A stretch of 64,000 bases of DNA from Trichoderma breve. Its lineage: Eukaryota; Ascomycota; Sordariomycetes; Hypocreales; Hypocreaceae. The notes beneath the pieces are model-generated. The model made no database searches and was not told the DNA's origin. It was given only the letters and a program-made list of their open reading frames with translations. Within the stretch, counting starts at the first letter, position 1, and the number at the start of each line of letters is the position of its first letter. Shown one piece after another: positions 44,317 through 56,390 of this stretch. The DNA lies in NCBI RefSeq assembly GCF_028502605.1, contig NC_079236.1, positions 496,001-560,000 on the forward strand. Reading direction: 5' to 3'. The position numbers were made by a program, and so were the translations under genes.

Positions 44317-47300
44317 ATGAATGAAAACGCTAACACTCCCTCCGGAACAACTTCTCCCCACGTCGAGCCTTTAGACATCAACATCGACGCTGATACAATT
44401 GCCAAGTTCATACTATTTAGTCACGAGTTTCCGAGCGGTGATGTTAAAGATTTATTACGCAGGCTCCATAGATATGCCAAGTTACCTCGATATTCTCAGC
44501 TTGCTCGCTTCTTGCACGAGTGCGCTTCGATCCTGAAACAAGAAGTCCAAAAGCTGCCACGGCCACTGCGTGACCAAGTTCCGTCATTCCACGATGTCGT
44601 TACTCTGGCTTCTCACTGGGAAAAGCTCAAAGCTAGCTCTCTGTGTGGTACTTGGGAGGGTGCTTTCCTCTGCATCTATGAGATTGCGATGCTCATTGGG
44701 TGAGCCCTTGCTAGTTCTATTCTCCTCTACTTCTTCCAACTATGAAGAACTCTTTCATATGTCGTCAAGGATAGTAAATGAAACTAACAACTGTAATTTA
44801 ACTATTAGACATCATGAAGCAAATAACATTCCATACTCCTACGGAACAGGAGAGAACATCTCAGCAACTTGTTTGGCAGGCATCAGCGTCGGCCTCTTTC
44901 CAGCCGCAGCAGTAGCTGTATCGACTTCTCTCGTAGACCTTGTCTATTATGGAGTGGAGAGCGTTCGGATGGCTTTTGCCTTTTGTGTTCATGTGGGCCG
45001 TATTTCGCAGCTCCTTGAACCAACGGATCGTAACGAGTCAACAAGATCATCCGTTAGCTGGGCCTCTGTGGTAATAGGAGTTCCAGCTGAAGTAGTTCAG
45101 GTGGAATTGGATCGCTTCAACGGCCAACAAGAGATTAACGATATTGAAATGAGGACAGTACCTCTGACTAAGGTCAGCATCAGTCATGTTGATCAAGCCT
45201 CGGTTGGTGTCACCGGCCCTCCGACTCGTCTCGAGAAGCTCTTCTCCCAGTCTGAGATGCTTGGCTCATCTCGTCACTCACCGCTGCCAATTTCTGGTGG
45301 TCTTTGCCATGTATCCAATGTATACGACCTCGACGATGTCCGTTCTATCCTTGAGATAGCGAAAGTCTGGGAGAGATGGGGCTCCCGCTCTGTTCAGCTA
45401 CCACTGCTCTCCCCTTACACAGGAGGCCCATTTATGGCATCAGATGCATATCATTTGATAGAAGCCATCTGCACCGAAGCTCTAACCAAGCCGTTGTATT
45501 TTGACAAGCTCGCCGACGGTGTGGTTGCGCAGCTTTCGCATAATCCGGGACTGCCCATGTCGTCATGCGAAATTCTCCATTACAGGACGTCACTCATTTC
45601 GGACACAATCATATCTGATATCACAGATAAACTGCCATCTGTGAATGTTCAGCAGGACGATGTGGTGGATTGGGTCATGCAAGATGAATACGCATTTGAT
45701 CAGCCTCACGGCATCCCAAGCTCCCCGCAAAACTCCAAGCTGGCCATTGTTGGCATGGCATGTCGCATGCCAGGCGGTGCTGATAGCCCCGAGGAATTCT
45801 GGGAACTTCTAGTGAATGGTGTTGATACTCACACCATTGTTCCCCCGGATAGATTCGATGTCGAAGCGCATTTTGATCCCACTGATGAGATGGAAAACAG
45901 CATTGGGACAAAATTTGGAAACTTCATAGCAAATCCCGGGCATTTTGATGCTGGATTCTTCAACATGTCCCCACGTGAGGTAAGTTACAGCCCTGACATT
46001 TGAACTTGGATGTTTGGCCGCCTAACAATAAAACCATTACAACAGGCTGAACAAACAGACCCGATGCAACGTCTAGCACTTGTCACGGCATATGAAGCGC
46101 TAGAGATGTCCGGCTTCGTGCCGAATCGGACACCCTCGTCTCATGTGTCACGAGTAGGAACCTACTACGGTCAGGCTAGCGATGACTATCGTGAGGTAAA
46201 TGCAAGCCAGAAGATTGGAACCTACGGGATTCCTGGTACAGAACGAGGTTTCGGAAATGGTCGCATCAATTATTTCTTCAAATTCCAGGGACCTAGTTTC
46301 AACATCGATACTGCATGCTCTAGTGGCTTAGCTGCTGTTCATGCGGCTTGCTCAGCACTGTGGGCTGGTGATGCTGATACGGCTATCGCCGGAGGTCTCA
46401 ATGTTATTGTGAGTTATAAGATGGGTTCCAAAACATACAGTATTGGTGCTGACCTGAGAAAAGACGAATCCAGATATTTATTGCATGCTGAACAAGGGGC
46501 ATTTCTTGTCTAAGACAGGCCAGTGCAAAGTGTGGGATGCCGCAGCTGATGGATACTGCCGTGGGGACGGAGTCGGCTCAGTGGTCATCAAACGGCTCGA
46601 CGATGCCCTTGCGGATAACGACAACATATTGGCAACTATCGTAGCTGGTGCTACAAATCATTCGGCAGAGAGCATTTCTATCACTCAGCCACACGCCGGT
46701 GCTCAAAAAGACAATTATCGTCAAGTATTAGACAGTGCGGGCGTCAATCCTCTGGACGTCAATTATGTCGAGCTGCACGGTACGGGAACCCAAGTCGGGG
46801 ACGCGGTGGAATCAGAATCAGTGCTCGACTTCTTCGCACCTTCAGGTCGTCGTCGAAACTCCGAACAGCGTCTGAATCTTGGCGCAGTTAAATGTAATAT
46901 TGGCCATGGTGAAGCTGCTGCAGGAATTGCCTCGTTGATAAAGGTTCTGTTGATGTATCAGCACAACACAATTCCGCGTCATGTTGGCATCAAAACAACC
47001 ATGAACCCAGTGGTGGTTCAGCATTTGGCTAACCGAAATGCCGGTATCTTGTTAGAAAACAGTCCCTGGCTCCCAAAGTCCAATGGCACAAAACGTTACT
47101 CTGTTGTAAACAGCTTCGGTGCTCATGGTGGAAACACAACGCTATTGCTCGAGGATGCACCATTGCCAAGTATCCAAGGAGACAACCATGACTCTTTATC
47201 CGAAGCGCAAGCTTGTCAAGTGGTTTGCATCTCAGCTAAAAGCAAAGCTTCGCTTCGAGGTAACATCAGCGCTTTGCTCCGCCATCTTGATGCCAATAAA

Positions 47301-50269
47301 GAGACAAAACTGAAGGACCTCTCCTATACAACATGTGCTAGGAGAATACACCATCACATCCGTATCGCTGCATCAGTTGCTAGCACTACTCAGCTTCACA
47401 AATTCTTGGAAGCTGCTGCTGAAAATGTCGATGCACATGCAAAACACGTCTCCACAGCCAAGCAGAGAGCTGTTGTGTTTGCCTTCTCTGGGCAAGGATG
47501 CTTTTACCAAGGTGCCGCAGAGAAATTGTTCCAGCATGCTCCCTTGTTTCGCGATCAAGTCCTCCAGTTAGATCGAGCTGTATGCCGTTTGGGATTTCCT
47601 TCTGTACTGGCCGTTATTATCGGTGATGCAGCGAATCTCATTGATGTTGGCCATTCGAAAGACTCGTCTAGTACGGGTAGCCAGACGGGCTATGAAACCC
47701 CGGCATCATCTGATGACTCCAGCACCATCTCTTCGACGGTGACAGTGGAGAGCCCACTTGTCGTTCAACTCGCTCTGGTTGTCTTACAGATTGCCTTGGC
47801 GCAGTATTGGCGACTACTTGGTATTACACCTGGAGCTGTTATCGGCCATAGCTTAGGAGAATATGCAGCATTCGTTACGGCCGGCGTCTTGTCTGTGGCG
47901 GACGCCCTGTATCTGGTAGGCAAGAGAGCCAAACTTACACTGGCCATTTGCGAGCCTGGTAGCCATGTCATGCTGTCTGTCCGCGGTGCCTCGACTGACC
48001 GCATCGCCGAACTGTGCCGAGAGAGTGAGAAGGAGCACAATTATGAAGTCTCGTGTATCAATGGGGTCACAGACGTCGTCATCAGCGGCGTACGAGCGGA
48101 CATGGTTGCGATGCGTGATATGCTACAAGATGCTGGTCTCAAATGTCTTCTGCTAGACATCCCTTTTGCTTTTCATTCTGCGCAGCTGGAACCCATACTA
48201 GACTCATTTGAATATGAGGCTAAACGTGTCACATTCAAAGCCCCTATGATTCCGGTTATCTCTCCACTACTCGGAAGATGTGTTTCCGAGGGTGATATCA
48301 TTAACGAGACTTACTTACGGCGTGCCACGCGCGAGCCTGTCAATTTTGTCACTGCGATGGATGCTGCTAAGGCAGATGGTATTGTTGACGATAAAGCTGT
48401 TTGGATTGATATAGGACCTCAGCCTGTCTGTACTTCTTTCGCACGCAATCACTATGAGAAGGGATCGACGCAAACTTTAGCATCACTACGACAAGGCGAT
48501 AATATGCTTTCTACTTTGACAGGGAGTCTGGCAACGCTGCACTGCTTAGGTCTACCTGTTGCATGGAATGAGTATTTTGCCTCGTATGAGAAATCTCTTC
48601 GTCTTGTTCACCTCGAGCCATATCAATGGAATCAGAAGAATTACTGGCTCCAATATGAGGGCACATGGACACTAGATAAGGCGCACCCTGGACTCTCAAA
48701 ACCCGAGAAAAACAAGGATTTAGGGCCTCCATCTTTCTTTACATCGTCCGCTCAACAAATCATCTACCAAGAATTTACCGAGTCTACAGGGCGAGTGACA
48801 ATCTTGTCCAACTTGGCTCACCCCGACTTAGTTGGTGCAGCCAATGGACATAAAATAAATGGACGCAGTGTTGTGACTGGGGTATGATACACTTTTCCTT
48901 TTCCTTTTCGTCACTGAAATTGTAGAAGTATCGCTAATCACATCTTTTATAGAGTATATGGGCAGATCTTACCCTCACTGTGGGCGAATATTTGTACAAA
49001 CGCATGGTGCCTGACGCTGACAAGTTATACATGGATGTGAGAAATATGGAGGTGGTAGAGGCGCAAGTTCTATACGACCAGAAGAACTCCGAGTCAGCGC
49101 CGCCTCACTTTATTCAGGCGGAGGGAGTCTTGGACATATCAAACAGGCAAACTCAAATAAGCTTGTATACAGCAAATCCTGATGGTACTCACAAGTCTGA
49201 CAAGGCATTCGCCACAGCAACAGTCGTCTACGAAGATGCCCAAACCTGGCAATCTGAGTGGCAGATAGCTTCACATCTCGTTGTGGCGCGCGCCAATTCA
49301 CTGTGGAAGGCGGCGGCAGGTGAAGATCTTTCAACCAACAGCAGAGTGAGTAGACTCTCCCAGAACGCCGTGTACCAACTTTTCGCAAACGTGGTAGACT
49401 ACGGCGAGCGATATCGCGGCATGCAGCGAGTAGCACTGGCCGAAGACACTCAGGAGGCGACTGCAGACATCACGTTGGATATCGACCATCACGGCACCTG
49501 GCATACACCTCCTCACTGGATTGACAGTACGTTCCAGCTAGCTGGTTTCGTTATGAATGCTTTTGGTATCCAAGGTACTGGAGAAAACACTGGATCCTCT
49601 CGCGACTTTTTTTACATCACACCGGGATGGAATCATTTCCGGCTAGCTGAGAAGCTTGAGCCAGGCCCGAGTGTCAGTTATCGCAATTACGTCCGCATGT
49701 TCCCTGTTGAGGGAGAGCCTGGTGCCTTTGCAGGTGACATATATCTGCTACGTGACGAGAAGATTGTGGGCGTGTGTGCAGGCCTCAAGTTCAAGCGAGT
49801 TCCGCGTGCTTTGATGCCCATCATGTTCCCCTCTCGCCAGACAGGGAAGAATCGCAACCATGGTCCTATTCCCGCTCATACTAACAAGATCACTGCTTCC
49901 CATGTGCCTGAAAAGGTGAAGCCACCAGTTGGTACAGTGTCGCACCCACGACGGCAAGATCCGGCTGTCACAACACAATTACCAGAACCAATTGCACCGA
50001 CACCACCACCGGCCCAGCAGAAGCAGAAGCAGACAGATGGCGAACAAAACCCTCAGGTAGCCGCCTGTCTTGAGCTCATTGCGGATGAAACGGGACTGGA
50101 GTTGGAGGATTTGGCTGGTGAGGCCGCTTTTGCTGAGTTGGGCGTGGATTCTTTGATGTCGCTCGCGCTGTCTGGCAAGTTACGAACAGAGCTAGGCATT
50201 GAGGTCCAAGCATCTATTTTCATTGAATGCGCTACTGTTCAAGAGTTGATCAACTGGCTGAGTAAGTGA
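44317..50269 (+). CDS. Non-reducing polyketide synthase SAT-KS-AT-PT-ACP, no thioesterase
   Basis: Five exons, 44317-44699, 44809-45979, 46046-46408, 46464-48881 and 48953-50269, give 1,883 residues. SAT: active-site cysteine in ATCLAG near residue 148. KS: starts [14 protein letters not shown] near 437; catalytic triad in DTACSS (about 608), HGTGTQVGD and [10 protein letters not shown]. Malonyl-[14 protein letters not shown] near 976 and GHSLGEY. Product template: HPDL histidine near 1424 and WIDSTFQL aspartate near 1634. One ACP (LGVDSLMS, near 1840), then the natural stop. There is no C-terminal thioesterase, Claisen cyclase or methyltransferase, so release must be in trans, most likely by the metallo-beta-lactamase enzyme upstream. 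Architecture and partner match atrochrysone-type and diaporthin/citreoisocoumarin-type synthases. Given the AoiQ-like neighbour I favour an isocoumarin; an anthraquinone is the alternative. Confidence 0.93.
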
Positions 50270-50952
50270 TTGGATGTCATGAGATGCAGTGGTCAAAATA
50301 AGTCATAGAGCTTGGGTCCATACTAGATTGTTACAATGCCCAGAGTTGCTGGTGGCTAGATGATGGATACTTCGTTTGCAATAGGTTGAGAACGCAAAGT
50401 ACGATGATTAGCATGTAGAAAATAGAATATTAGCTCCTAGAACTTTATTTGAGAATTTTTGCACCACTTTTTAAGCAAACAATGGATGCCGTTGAGACAC
50501 AAACCAGTAAATTATTATTACTAGGCCAAGTTGCTGAAATAACTTAACATAGGTACCCTGCTTACATCAGAATCACAATCACTCAGCGCCACGCCTATTA
50601 CATTAGCTACATGTATTATCTAACTATGGCAAGTAATAGAAGAAAAAGGCGATCGAATAGTCCGATTATATGCGATTTAAATGCATCGAGAGACTTTATC
50701 ACTGGGGTAGATGTCTTGAAGATGAAAAATTGTCTATCTAACTAACTATAGCGTCTATAATAGAACTAAAATACAGAAAGCATACACGACGAATCCAATA
50801 GTCCTGATACAATTTCGTTTGTCTGGGTTCCAGCCAAGCTTCAAGCAGCCACATGTGAATCTTCGCCTTGCAAGTCTGAACAGTCGGCCCCTGGGAGTAC
50901 AACTAACAGATAATGACAGTGTGCATATACAACACAACACCATATCATACAT
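50270..50952. other. AT-rich convergent intergenic region
   Basis: Lies between the 3' ends of the PKS (plus) and the FAD oxidase (minus). It should hold both terminators. No gene, no TCG-N5-CGA site, nothing else recognised. Confidence 0.5.
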
Positions 50953-52529
50953 TTATTTGAAGAGCTTATAGCCACCGGGAGATTTCTTCTGAAACATACC
51001 CTTGGGGTCATACTTCTTGCTAACAGCCCGGAGTTTGGAGAGACTCTTGTTGCCCCAGGTGCTAAGCACGTTCTGTGAGATATCAGCGTAGTTGAGATAG
51101 ATGAAGTCGAGGAGATATCCACGAGATTTCAAGAATGCCCTTTGCCTGTTGACAATGTCGTTGATGATCGATTGAACCAATGCATCGTCAGACCCATTAT
51201 CGTAGGCAGCCGTCATATCGATGAGCACATCATCGGTCTTCCCGGGAGTGAGACCAAACATATTAGTGCCATTAGTGACCGGCTGAGGTTGTAAGAGGAA
51301 CTCAATGAAGAGCCCTTTGACATTGGCGAGAGCGGTGATGCGTTTTTCCCAGATTTGAAACAACTCTGTGTAGATGGCAGCAGGAGGGTTTTGGAAAGTC
51401 AAGGTGAGTTGATATGATCTGTAATGATATACGTAATGACATTAGCCAATGTAACTGATTCAACCAATACAGTTATTACGTACCGGCCCGTAGTAGCAGG
51501 AAGATTTTCCCCAAAAGTTTCCACGACTTTATCAACAGTGGCAAGCTCCGATGTGCCGCCCAGGTTGGGGATCTTGGTGAAGGCATCGTAAACGGCTGGG
51601 TGTGCAACATCTTCAACGTACCACATGGCGTCGGAGACACCAAAACCTTGACCCGTATAATACAAGAATACTCCCATCATGGCAGCGCTGTCGTAATTGG
51701 CGGGCTTCATGAAGTTGCTGAAGGCTTTGGCATGTGCCGAAAGCACGCTTTCAGTGTAGTTATAACTGAGATCGCTATACCACATATTTCCTAGTGGGAA
51801 AGTAGCAAGATCAAATCGAGTGACGATACCAAAGTTGTTCGAGCCACCCTTCAGGGCGAGCCAGAGGTCGGGATAAGAACTCTCGGTGGCATAGACGACT
51901 TTACCGCTCGCAAGAACAACTTCATAGCCGTAGACGTTATCACAGCTGTAGCCGTGTCTGCGGGATAAGAATGTGATACCACCTGAGGGCAAGTTAGCTT
52001 TCTACGACCTTGAAAACGGTAAATACTATTAGAACATACCGCCGGTAACGAAACCACCTGCTCCAATACCTGGAACACGACCTCCCATAACGGTCAAGTT
52101 ATAAGGCACGAGCTTAGGGTAAATGTCGCTGAAAACTGCACCGCCGCCAAGACGGGCAATTTTGTGGTCGTTGCTCAAATCCAAACCGTTCAACGAACGC
52201 ATATCGACCGTGATGCCATCGTCAATATTTGCGGCTCCGGTCCAGAGCGTGTGGCCACCACCTCTAACAGCAAACTTGACATCTCCACAATCAGCAATTA
52301 ACTTGATGAACTGAGACACTTCAGAGGTGGTTGTGGGCCTGAAAATGCAGCTAGGATTTAATTCGCGTTCCTGCCCACTGTAGTAGGAGGAAATGGATGA
52401 ATTGTACGTTGCGCTGTCTGGGTAAAAGACACGGCCCGGAATCTGAGTATGGAGGCGTCTGCATGTCTGCACCACAGAAGCAGCAGCTGGTAGAGCTGCT
52501 GCAAGGAAATGGAGGACAAATCGATACAT
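50953..52529 (-). CDS. Secreted FAD-linked oxidase (PCMH/berberine-bridge-enzyme family)
   Basis: Three exons, complement of 52040-52529, 51484-51982 and 50953-51418, give 484 residues. A signal peptide (MYRFVLHFLAAALPAAASV) targets it to the secretory route. The FAD-binding PCMH domain has His93 in RGGGH, the usual 8-alpha-histidyl FAD attachment. The second attachment cysteine of bicovalent members is not seen: the matching segment reads GGRVPGIGAGG. The substrate domain ends with YLNYADIS and KYDPKGMFQ, typical of the BBE C-terminus. Such enzymes do two-electron oxidations of alcohols, phenols or C-H bonds with O2. In this cluster an oxidation of the PKS product, or a coupling or dehydrogenation, is likely; the exact step is inference. 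Its upstream region contains TCG-N5-CGA-like sites. Confidence 0.92.
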
Positions 52530-52984
52530 TTTGAATTTATGGACTCAGATGAAGCTCTTTGGCAGTTATCTGGGATTGAAGTGTAGGGCAGTCCAAGTTG
52601 AAACGACAGACAAAGAGGGAAGAGAAGAATAAAAAATGATAGTTCCAGTTCAATGTCATGTAAGGAAATTGAGGTCAATAAACGAATGCCGGAATCTCTT
52701 GTCTATGGTCTCTATCTCAGATATGAATGGTCATCAAGATTCTTATAGATATATATGTCTTCTTCCTATCCATTGTCTAAAAGTGAGGCTTTCACGTATG
52801 AAGGGATGCCTGGTCAACCAGAGGATGCCTCTCAACTGTGATGAAAATAGACGCGCTTCTTCTAGCTACAAAGAGCCTCGTAGCCTGTTTGTGGCAGGGT
52901 TTAGACGCCTTGGGGGCACTCTTGATCCCCCGTATTGATGCTGGTGTGATGTTAGTCGGGATGTCGGCATCAACAGCACACGAC

Positions 52985-52995
52985 ACGGATTCCGA
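52985..52995. promoter_or_regulatory. Near-match AflR-type palindrome ACGGATTCCGA
   Basis: Ten of eleven bases are identical to the site at 43885; only the first T of TCG is changed, to A. It lies about 460 bp upstream of the FAD oxidase start. Sharing the spacer GATTC suggests common ancestry or selection. Confidence 0.4.
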
Positions 52996-53168
52996 TGGAA
53001 AAAATAGAGAGGCAATATTGAGGGCCTACGTGAAGCCTCAAAAGGCTATGCCAGCGGCTGTTCCGGCGCAGACTGCTAGATGTAATCCTGAATCCAGCGA
53101 TGCCTTCGTGGCCCAAGTTTTCGCCCCATTAACTTCGCCCCATCATCGTATGTAAGCTACAGGGATCC

Positions 53169-53179
53169 TCGGATCCCGA
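53169..53179. promoter_or_regulatory. AflR-type palindrome TCGGATCCCGA
   Basis: An exact TCG-N5-CGA match, one base different from the site at 43885. It lies 640 bp upstream of the FAD oxidase start codon and beyond the 3' end of the regulator. Confidence 0.45.
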
Positions 53180-53622
53180 CTTTGGCCCAACCAACGCGCA
53201 GTAACCTTCTGTTTATGGAAGCGCTGGGCGCTAATTTTAGATAGGAGATGAGAAGGATGCAGGGGAAGCTGAGCAAATGTCTTTCAGCTGTCTTCGTGGA
53301 ATATTGACTGGAATATTGAATGGAGGCAAATCACATGGCATTCCGGGGCAAAGGAGTAATGCGCGGAGATCACTATTCTCCTTCAATGCGAAAGTCCTAG
53401 TAACCCTGCATAGACATTGGTTCCTTGGGCTATTTTGCATTTCAACCCCTCAGGTTAAACTTGTCGCATGCTAGTTCTATGATTGGAGATCGACAGTTCA
53501 ATTGAGTCTATAGTGGAGTGTCGCGTAAATTATTGTAATTCTCAGTTCTCTATCTAACAAGTGAGGGTGGCATCTTCCCGGAATTTTTACAACGCAAGAG
53601 AAAAACATTCGGCTTAAATCCT

Positions 53623-54570
53623 TTATCTAGCTGTTGGTCTGTAATATCCTTGACCAGGAGTCTCTTCATTATGACTCTGGGATTCATACTGTAGGTTGAA
53701 TAGTTCCCGTCGAACAGCAGCCAACTGAGTATTGAGGAAAGCATCCATTCTAAGATGTACTGCACTGTACATTGGATGGTTTTTAGGCTCACTAGTGATA
53801 GCTGCCGATTGTTCCGTATTCCAAGAAATGTCTCCGATCAGATCTTCCAGTTCCTGGAGCCTACTAGATACAACTTGGCTAATAAGCTTCGCCTCTAGGT
53901 GGCTTTCCAGGCACTGGCCACCAATGAAGAAAGATCTCCGCGACATCTCGACTCTCTCCGTTGGTAGGATGCCGCTATCCATGTTCGTGCTACGGTAGTG
54001 GCTATAAGTGTCGATAATGCGCCAGTACCACGCGATGGCCTCAGCGCAGACAATTGTCACAAGAAGTTGTAACTGAGGGCTTGTGTAATAGCAGGGGCAT
54101 CGGAGTAAGCCCCGCATGGACTGTAAAGCCTCATAGTTGGCGGACAAGACAATGTCCACTGCCCGAGACACCTGCGGCTTGCCATCATGGCTGCCTACGC
54201 CCAAGAGACATGACGGGGAACTGGAATGCATTGACTTGAGCAGTCCTGTTGCTAAGCCAATGCAAAGGCCTTGTTGGTTTTGACAAGTTTGCGATTCTGT
54301 AGAAGATGCTTTGGTTTCCAAAGGTAGGCTCTTGTTCTCGACATTAGGTGGAGGAATAAAATCTGAAGATGATGGGGGCGTTATGGAGAAGACGTCCTCA
54401 AGCCACTTCGGCGAGAGGCTTTTGTTCTCGAAGTCGAATGTATCAAAGTCAGGGGGGCTCAAGAGGTCACCAACCGAGGCGACAAAACTTTCGACATCCA
54501 TTAGATGATCGAGTGATGCGACTGGGGGCGGCAGAGAAGTTCCGCGATCAAGTTCGCCCGTGACTTCCAT
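53623..54570 (-). CDS. AflR-like regulator without a visible zinc cluster
   Basis: One exon, 315 residues, starting at the first in-frame ATG (MEVTGELDRG). The N-terminal third is acidic and rich in Pro and Ser, like an activation region. The C-terminal two thirds resemble the AflR regulator domain: a Cys/Tyr-rich GLLRCPCYYTSPQLQLL segment, the AIAWYWRIID helix, and helices near the end that include SRRSFFIGG. No Zn2Cys6 motif (CxxCRxxKxxC) lies in the frame. I also found none on the minus strand of the ~390 bp upstream. It could be a co-regulator that borrows another protein's DNA-binding domain, or a gene that lost its DNA-binding exon. Its place beside AflR-type palindromes supports a pathway-specific role. 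Divergent from the SDR gene. Confidence 0.72.
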   Translation of the reverse strand: MEVTGELDRGTSLPPPVASLDHLMDVESFVASVGDLLSPPDFDTFDFENKSLSPKWLEDVFSITPPSSSDFIPPPNVENKSLPLETKASSTESQTCQNQQGLCIGLATGLLKSMHSSSPSCLLGVGSHDGKPQVSRAVDIVLSANYEALQSMRGLLRCPCYYTSPQLQLLVTIVCAEAIAWYWRIIDTYSHYRSTNMDSGILPTERVEMSRRSFFIGGQCLESHLEAKLISQVVSSRLQELEDLIGDISWNTEQSAAITSEPKNHPMYSAVHLRMDAFLNTQLAAVRRELFNLQYESQSHNEETPGQGYYRPTAR

Positions 54571-55330
54571 GGTGTTTGAAACAATGTATATTGCAAAATG
54601 TAGTATCGGAGGTAGGTTTCTGTTTCTGATGCAGAACAATATGGCGATGCAGCGCGCATGTATACTTGCAGCACCAAAATATCTGTAACGTCTTTATGTA
54701 CATACATGTGATGAGATTAACGCTATATACATGCGTCTGCACTCAGTCTCCCGTAATAATCACTTGAAGCTCGCAGTACGTGTCTTCTCGACATAGCGGC
54801 AAGCCACTCAGCTGAGACATTGATATGCATGTCGCTAATGCCTCTCAAATGTCGCTCAGCCGCAGACCGGATGTGGCTCGCTTCCTGTAAGACAAAAGTA
54901 CGTGAATTGCGAAGGATAAAAGGATTCCATCCGCATTATTGGGGGCTGCGGCCGGATGCATGAGCCAACGGACTTTTGAGTATCATCGCACTTGCGAGAA
55001 ACACCGAAAGGATCCATATGCTAAACTAATGCAATGTAACGGGGGGATTTTGGTGCGAGTTGCTCATTCCTCCCAACAACAATTACATCACACAGTGTTT
55101 CACCACCAACGCCGCTTCCCTATGGCTGCATGTACGTCCGTTCATGTATATGCGTTATGTTTTTTGTGTATAAAAGCAGGCAGATTGAGTCGTGTTGCCA
55201 ATGTCGGGGCATCCAACTTTCCATACTTTTACTGCGACTCGTCCTTTGATAACTATCGGTTCGATTTTCTGCTGTTCCTCATACGCTTTACTTACCAAAA
55301 CCATCTTGACTGAACTCACGTTTCGACAAA
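54571..55330. promoter_or_regulatory. Bidirectional promoter between regulator and SDR
   Basis: 760 bp between divergent start codons. No exact TCG-N5-CGA site was found; a degenerate GGATTCCATCCG lies near 54922. Small open frames are not convincing, and none encodes a zinc cluster. Confidence 0.5.
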
Positions 55331-56390
55331 ATGGCAGGAGAACGACCAATCTTCTCCTACACAGAGACGCTTCACAACAAGACCTATCCACAGATTGCTC
55401 CCACATTGAAGGACCTCTCAACTGCGGAGAAAGTGGTCTTGATCACCGGAGCCTCTGGTGGCATTGGCCGCGCTACAGCCTCGTCCTTTGCAAAATCTAA
55501 GCCGAAGGCTCTCATCCTCCTTGGCCGCAGCAACGAAAAAGACCTAAAAGAAACCGCGAATTCTATCAGGAAGGTTCATGGAGACCTAGTTGTGCAGGAA
55601 CACTTGGTCGATCTTTCGGATTTCGAAAGAGTTCTTGAAGTATTCCGGCTTGTCGCATCGGAGTTTGGCCGCATCGACGTCTTAGTTCACGCTGCTGGGA
55701 TCTTGCCTGACCCTGATCTCCTCATTAATGCCAAGCCTGAATCATTTCTCGATAACTATAAGACAACTGTCGTCGGAACGCTAGCAGTCGCGATGGCTTT
55801 CCTTGAGGTTAACCCAAAGCCCGTCGCGGAACCCGAAGACAAGAACTCCGCCGACCCCGACGGGACCAAGAAACTCGCGAAAAGGATCTTCACTTTTATC
55901 AATTTAACCTCTGCGGGCATTTTTTACACTCCTTACCCAAAAATGGGCGCCTATGTGAGCAGCAAGATGGCCGCTTTCAAGCTCCTAGAGAGCCTTGCAG
56001 TCGAGAATGAACACGTACGACTTCACCAAGTACACCCTGGGGTCATCGATACTGCAATGTCTAGGCAGCTAGCAGAGAAGGTAAAATTGGGTCTCCCACC
56101 GGATGACAGTAAGTACCTACCGTAACGATCTATCTTGGAGATATGATGAAACTGACATGCCTCTTTTCTTTTTTTGCTTAGTTTCTCTGCCATCTGATTT
56201 CCTTGTCTGGGTCGCCTCGCCTGAGGCTGCTTTCCTTCACGGCAAGCTTGTATTTGCGGCTTGGGATGTCGAACAACTCAAGAAACGCAAGAACGAAATT
56301 TGGAACGACGGCAAGCCAGGTGGTGATCTTGGGTTTGGTATGAAGGGGTTCCCGCGATACGTTAATGGAAACCCTGCATTTGGAGCTTAA
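55331..56390 (+). CDS. Short-chain dehydrogenase/reductase
   Basis: Two exons, 55331-56108 and 56182-56390, give 328 residues. The cofactor motif GASGGIG (about 40-46) and the active site Ser194 plus Tyr208-x-x-x-Lys212 (YVSSK) are intact. This is a classical SDR with an N-terminal extension of about 30 residues and a charged insert before the active site (about 163-184). It would reduce a ketone or oxidise an alcohol with NAD(P)(H). In the polyketide cluster a side-chain ketone is a fair candidate, as in the ketone-to-alcohol step that leads to diaporthin-type compounds; the substrate is inference. It converges on the reducing PKS, with about 400 bp between the stop codons. Confidence 0.9.

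Larger units (their letters stand above)
52530..53622. promoter_or_regulatory. Region between the FAD oxidase promoter and the regulator 3' end
   Basis: 1.09 kb upstream of the minus-strand FAD oxidase and downstream of the minus-strand regulator. It holds one exact TCG-N5-CGA site (53169-53179) and one near match (52985-52995). A 105-codon plus-strand frame (52838-53155) has no recognisable family and I do not call it a gene. Confidence 0.5.

Noticed and set aside
44317..50269. C-methyltransferase or thioesterase at the PKS C-terminus
   Set aside because: The stop codon follows the single ACP directly; no GxSxG or SAM motif lies after the PT domain.
52838..53155. 105-codon plus-strand open frame as a gene
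   Set aside because: No recognisable family or signal, no homologous motif, and it overlaps the likely promoter of the FAD oxidase.
54571..54960. A zinc-cluster exon for the AflR-like regulator
   Set aside because: Translation of the minus strand shows no CxxCxxxxxxC pattern in any frame.
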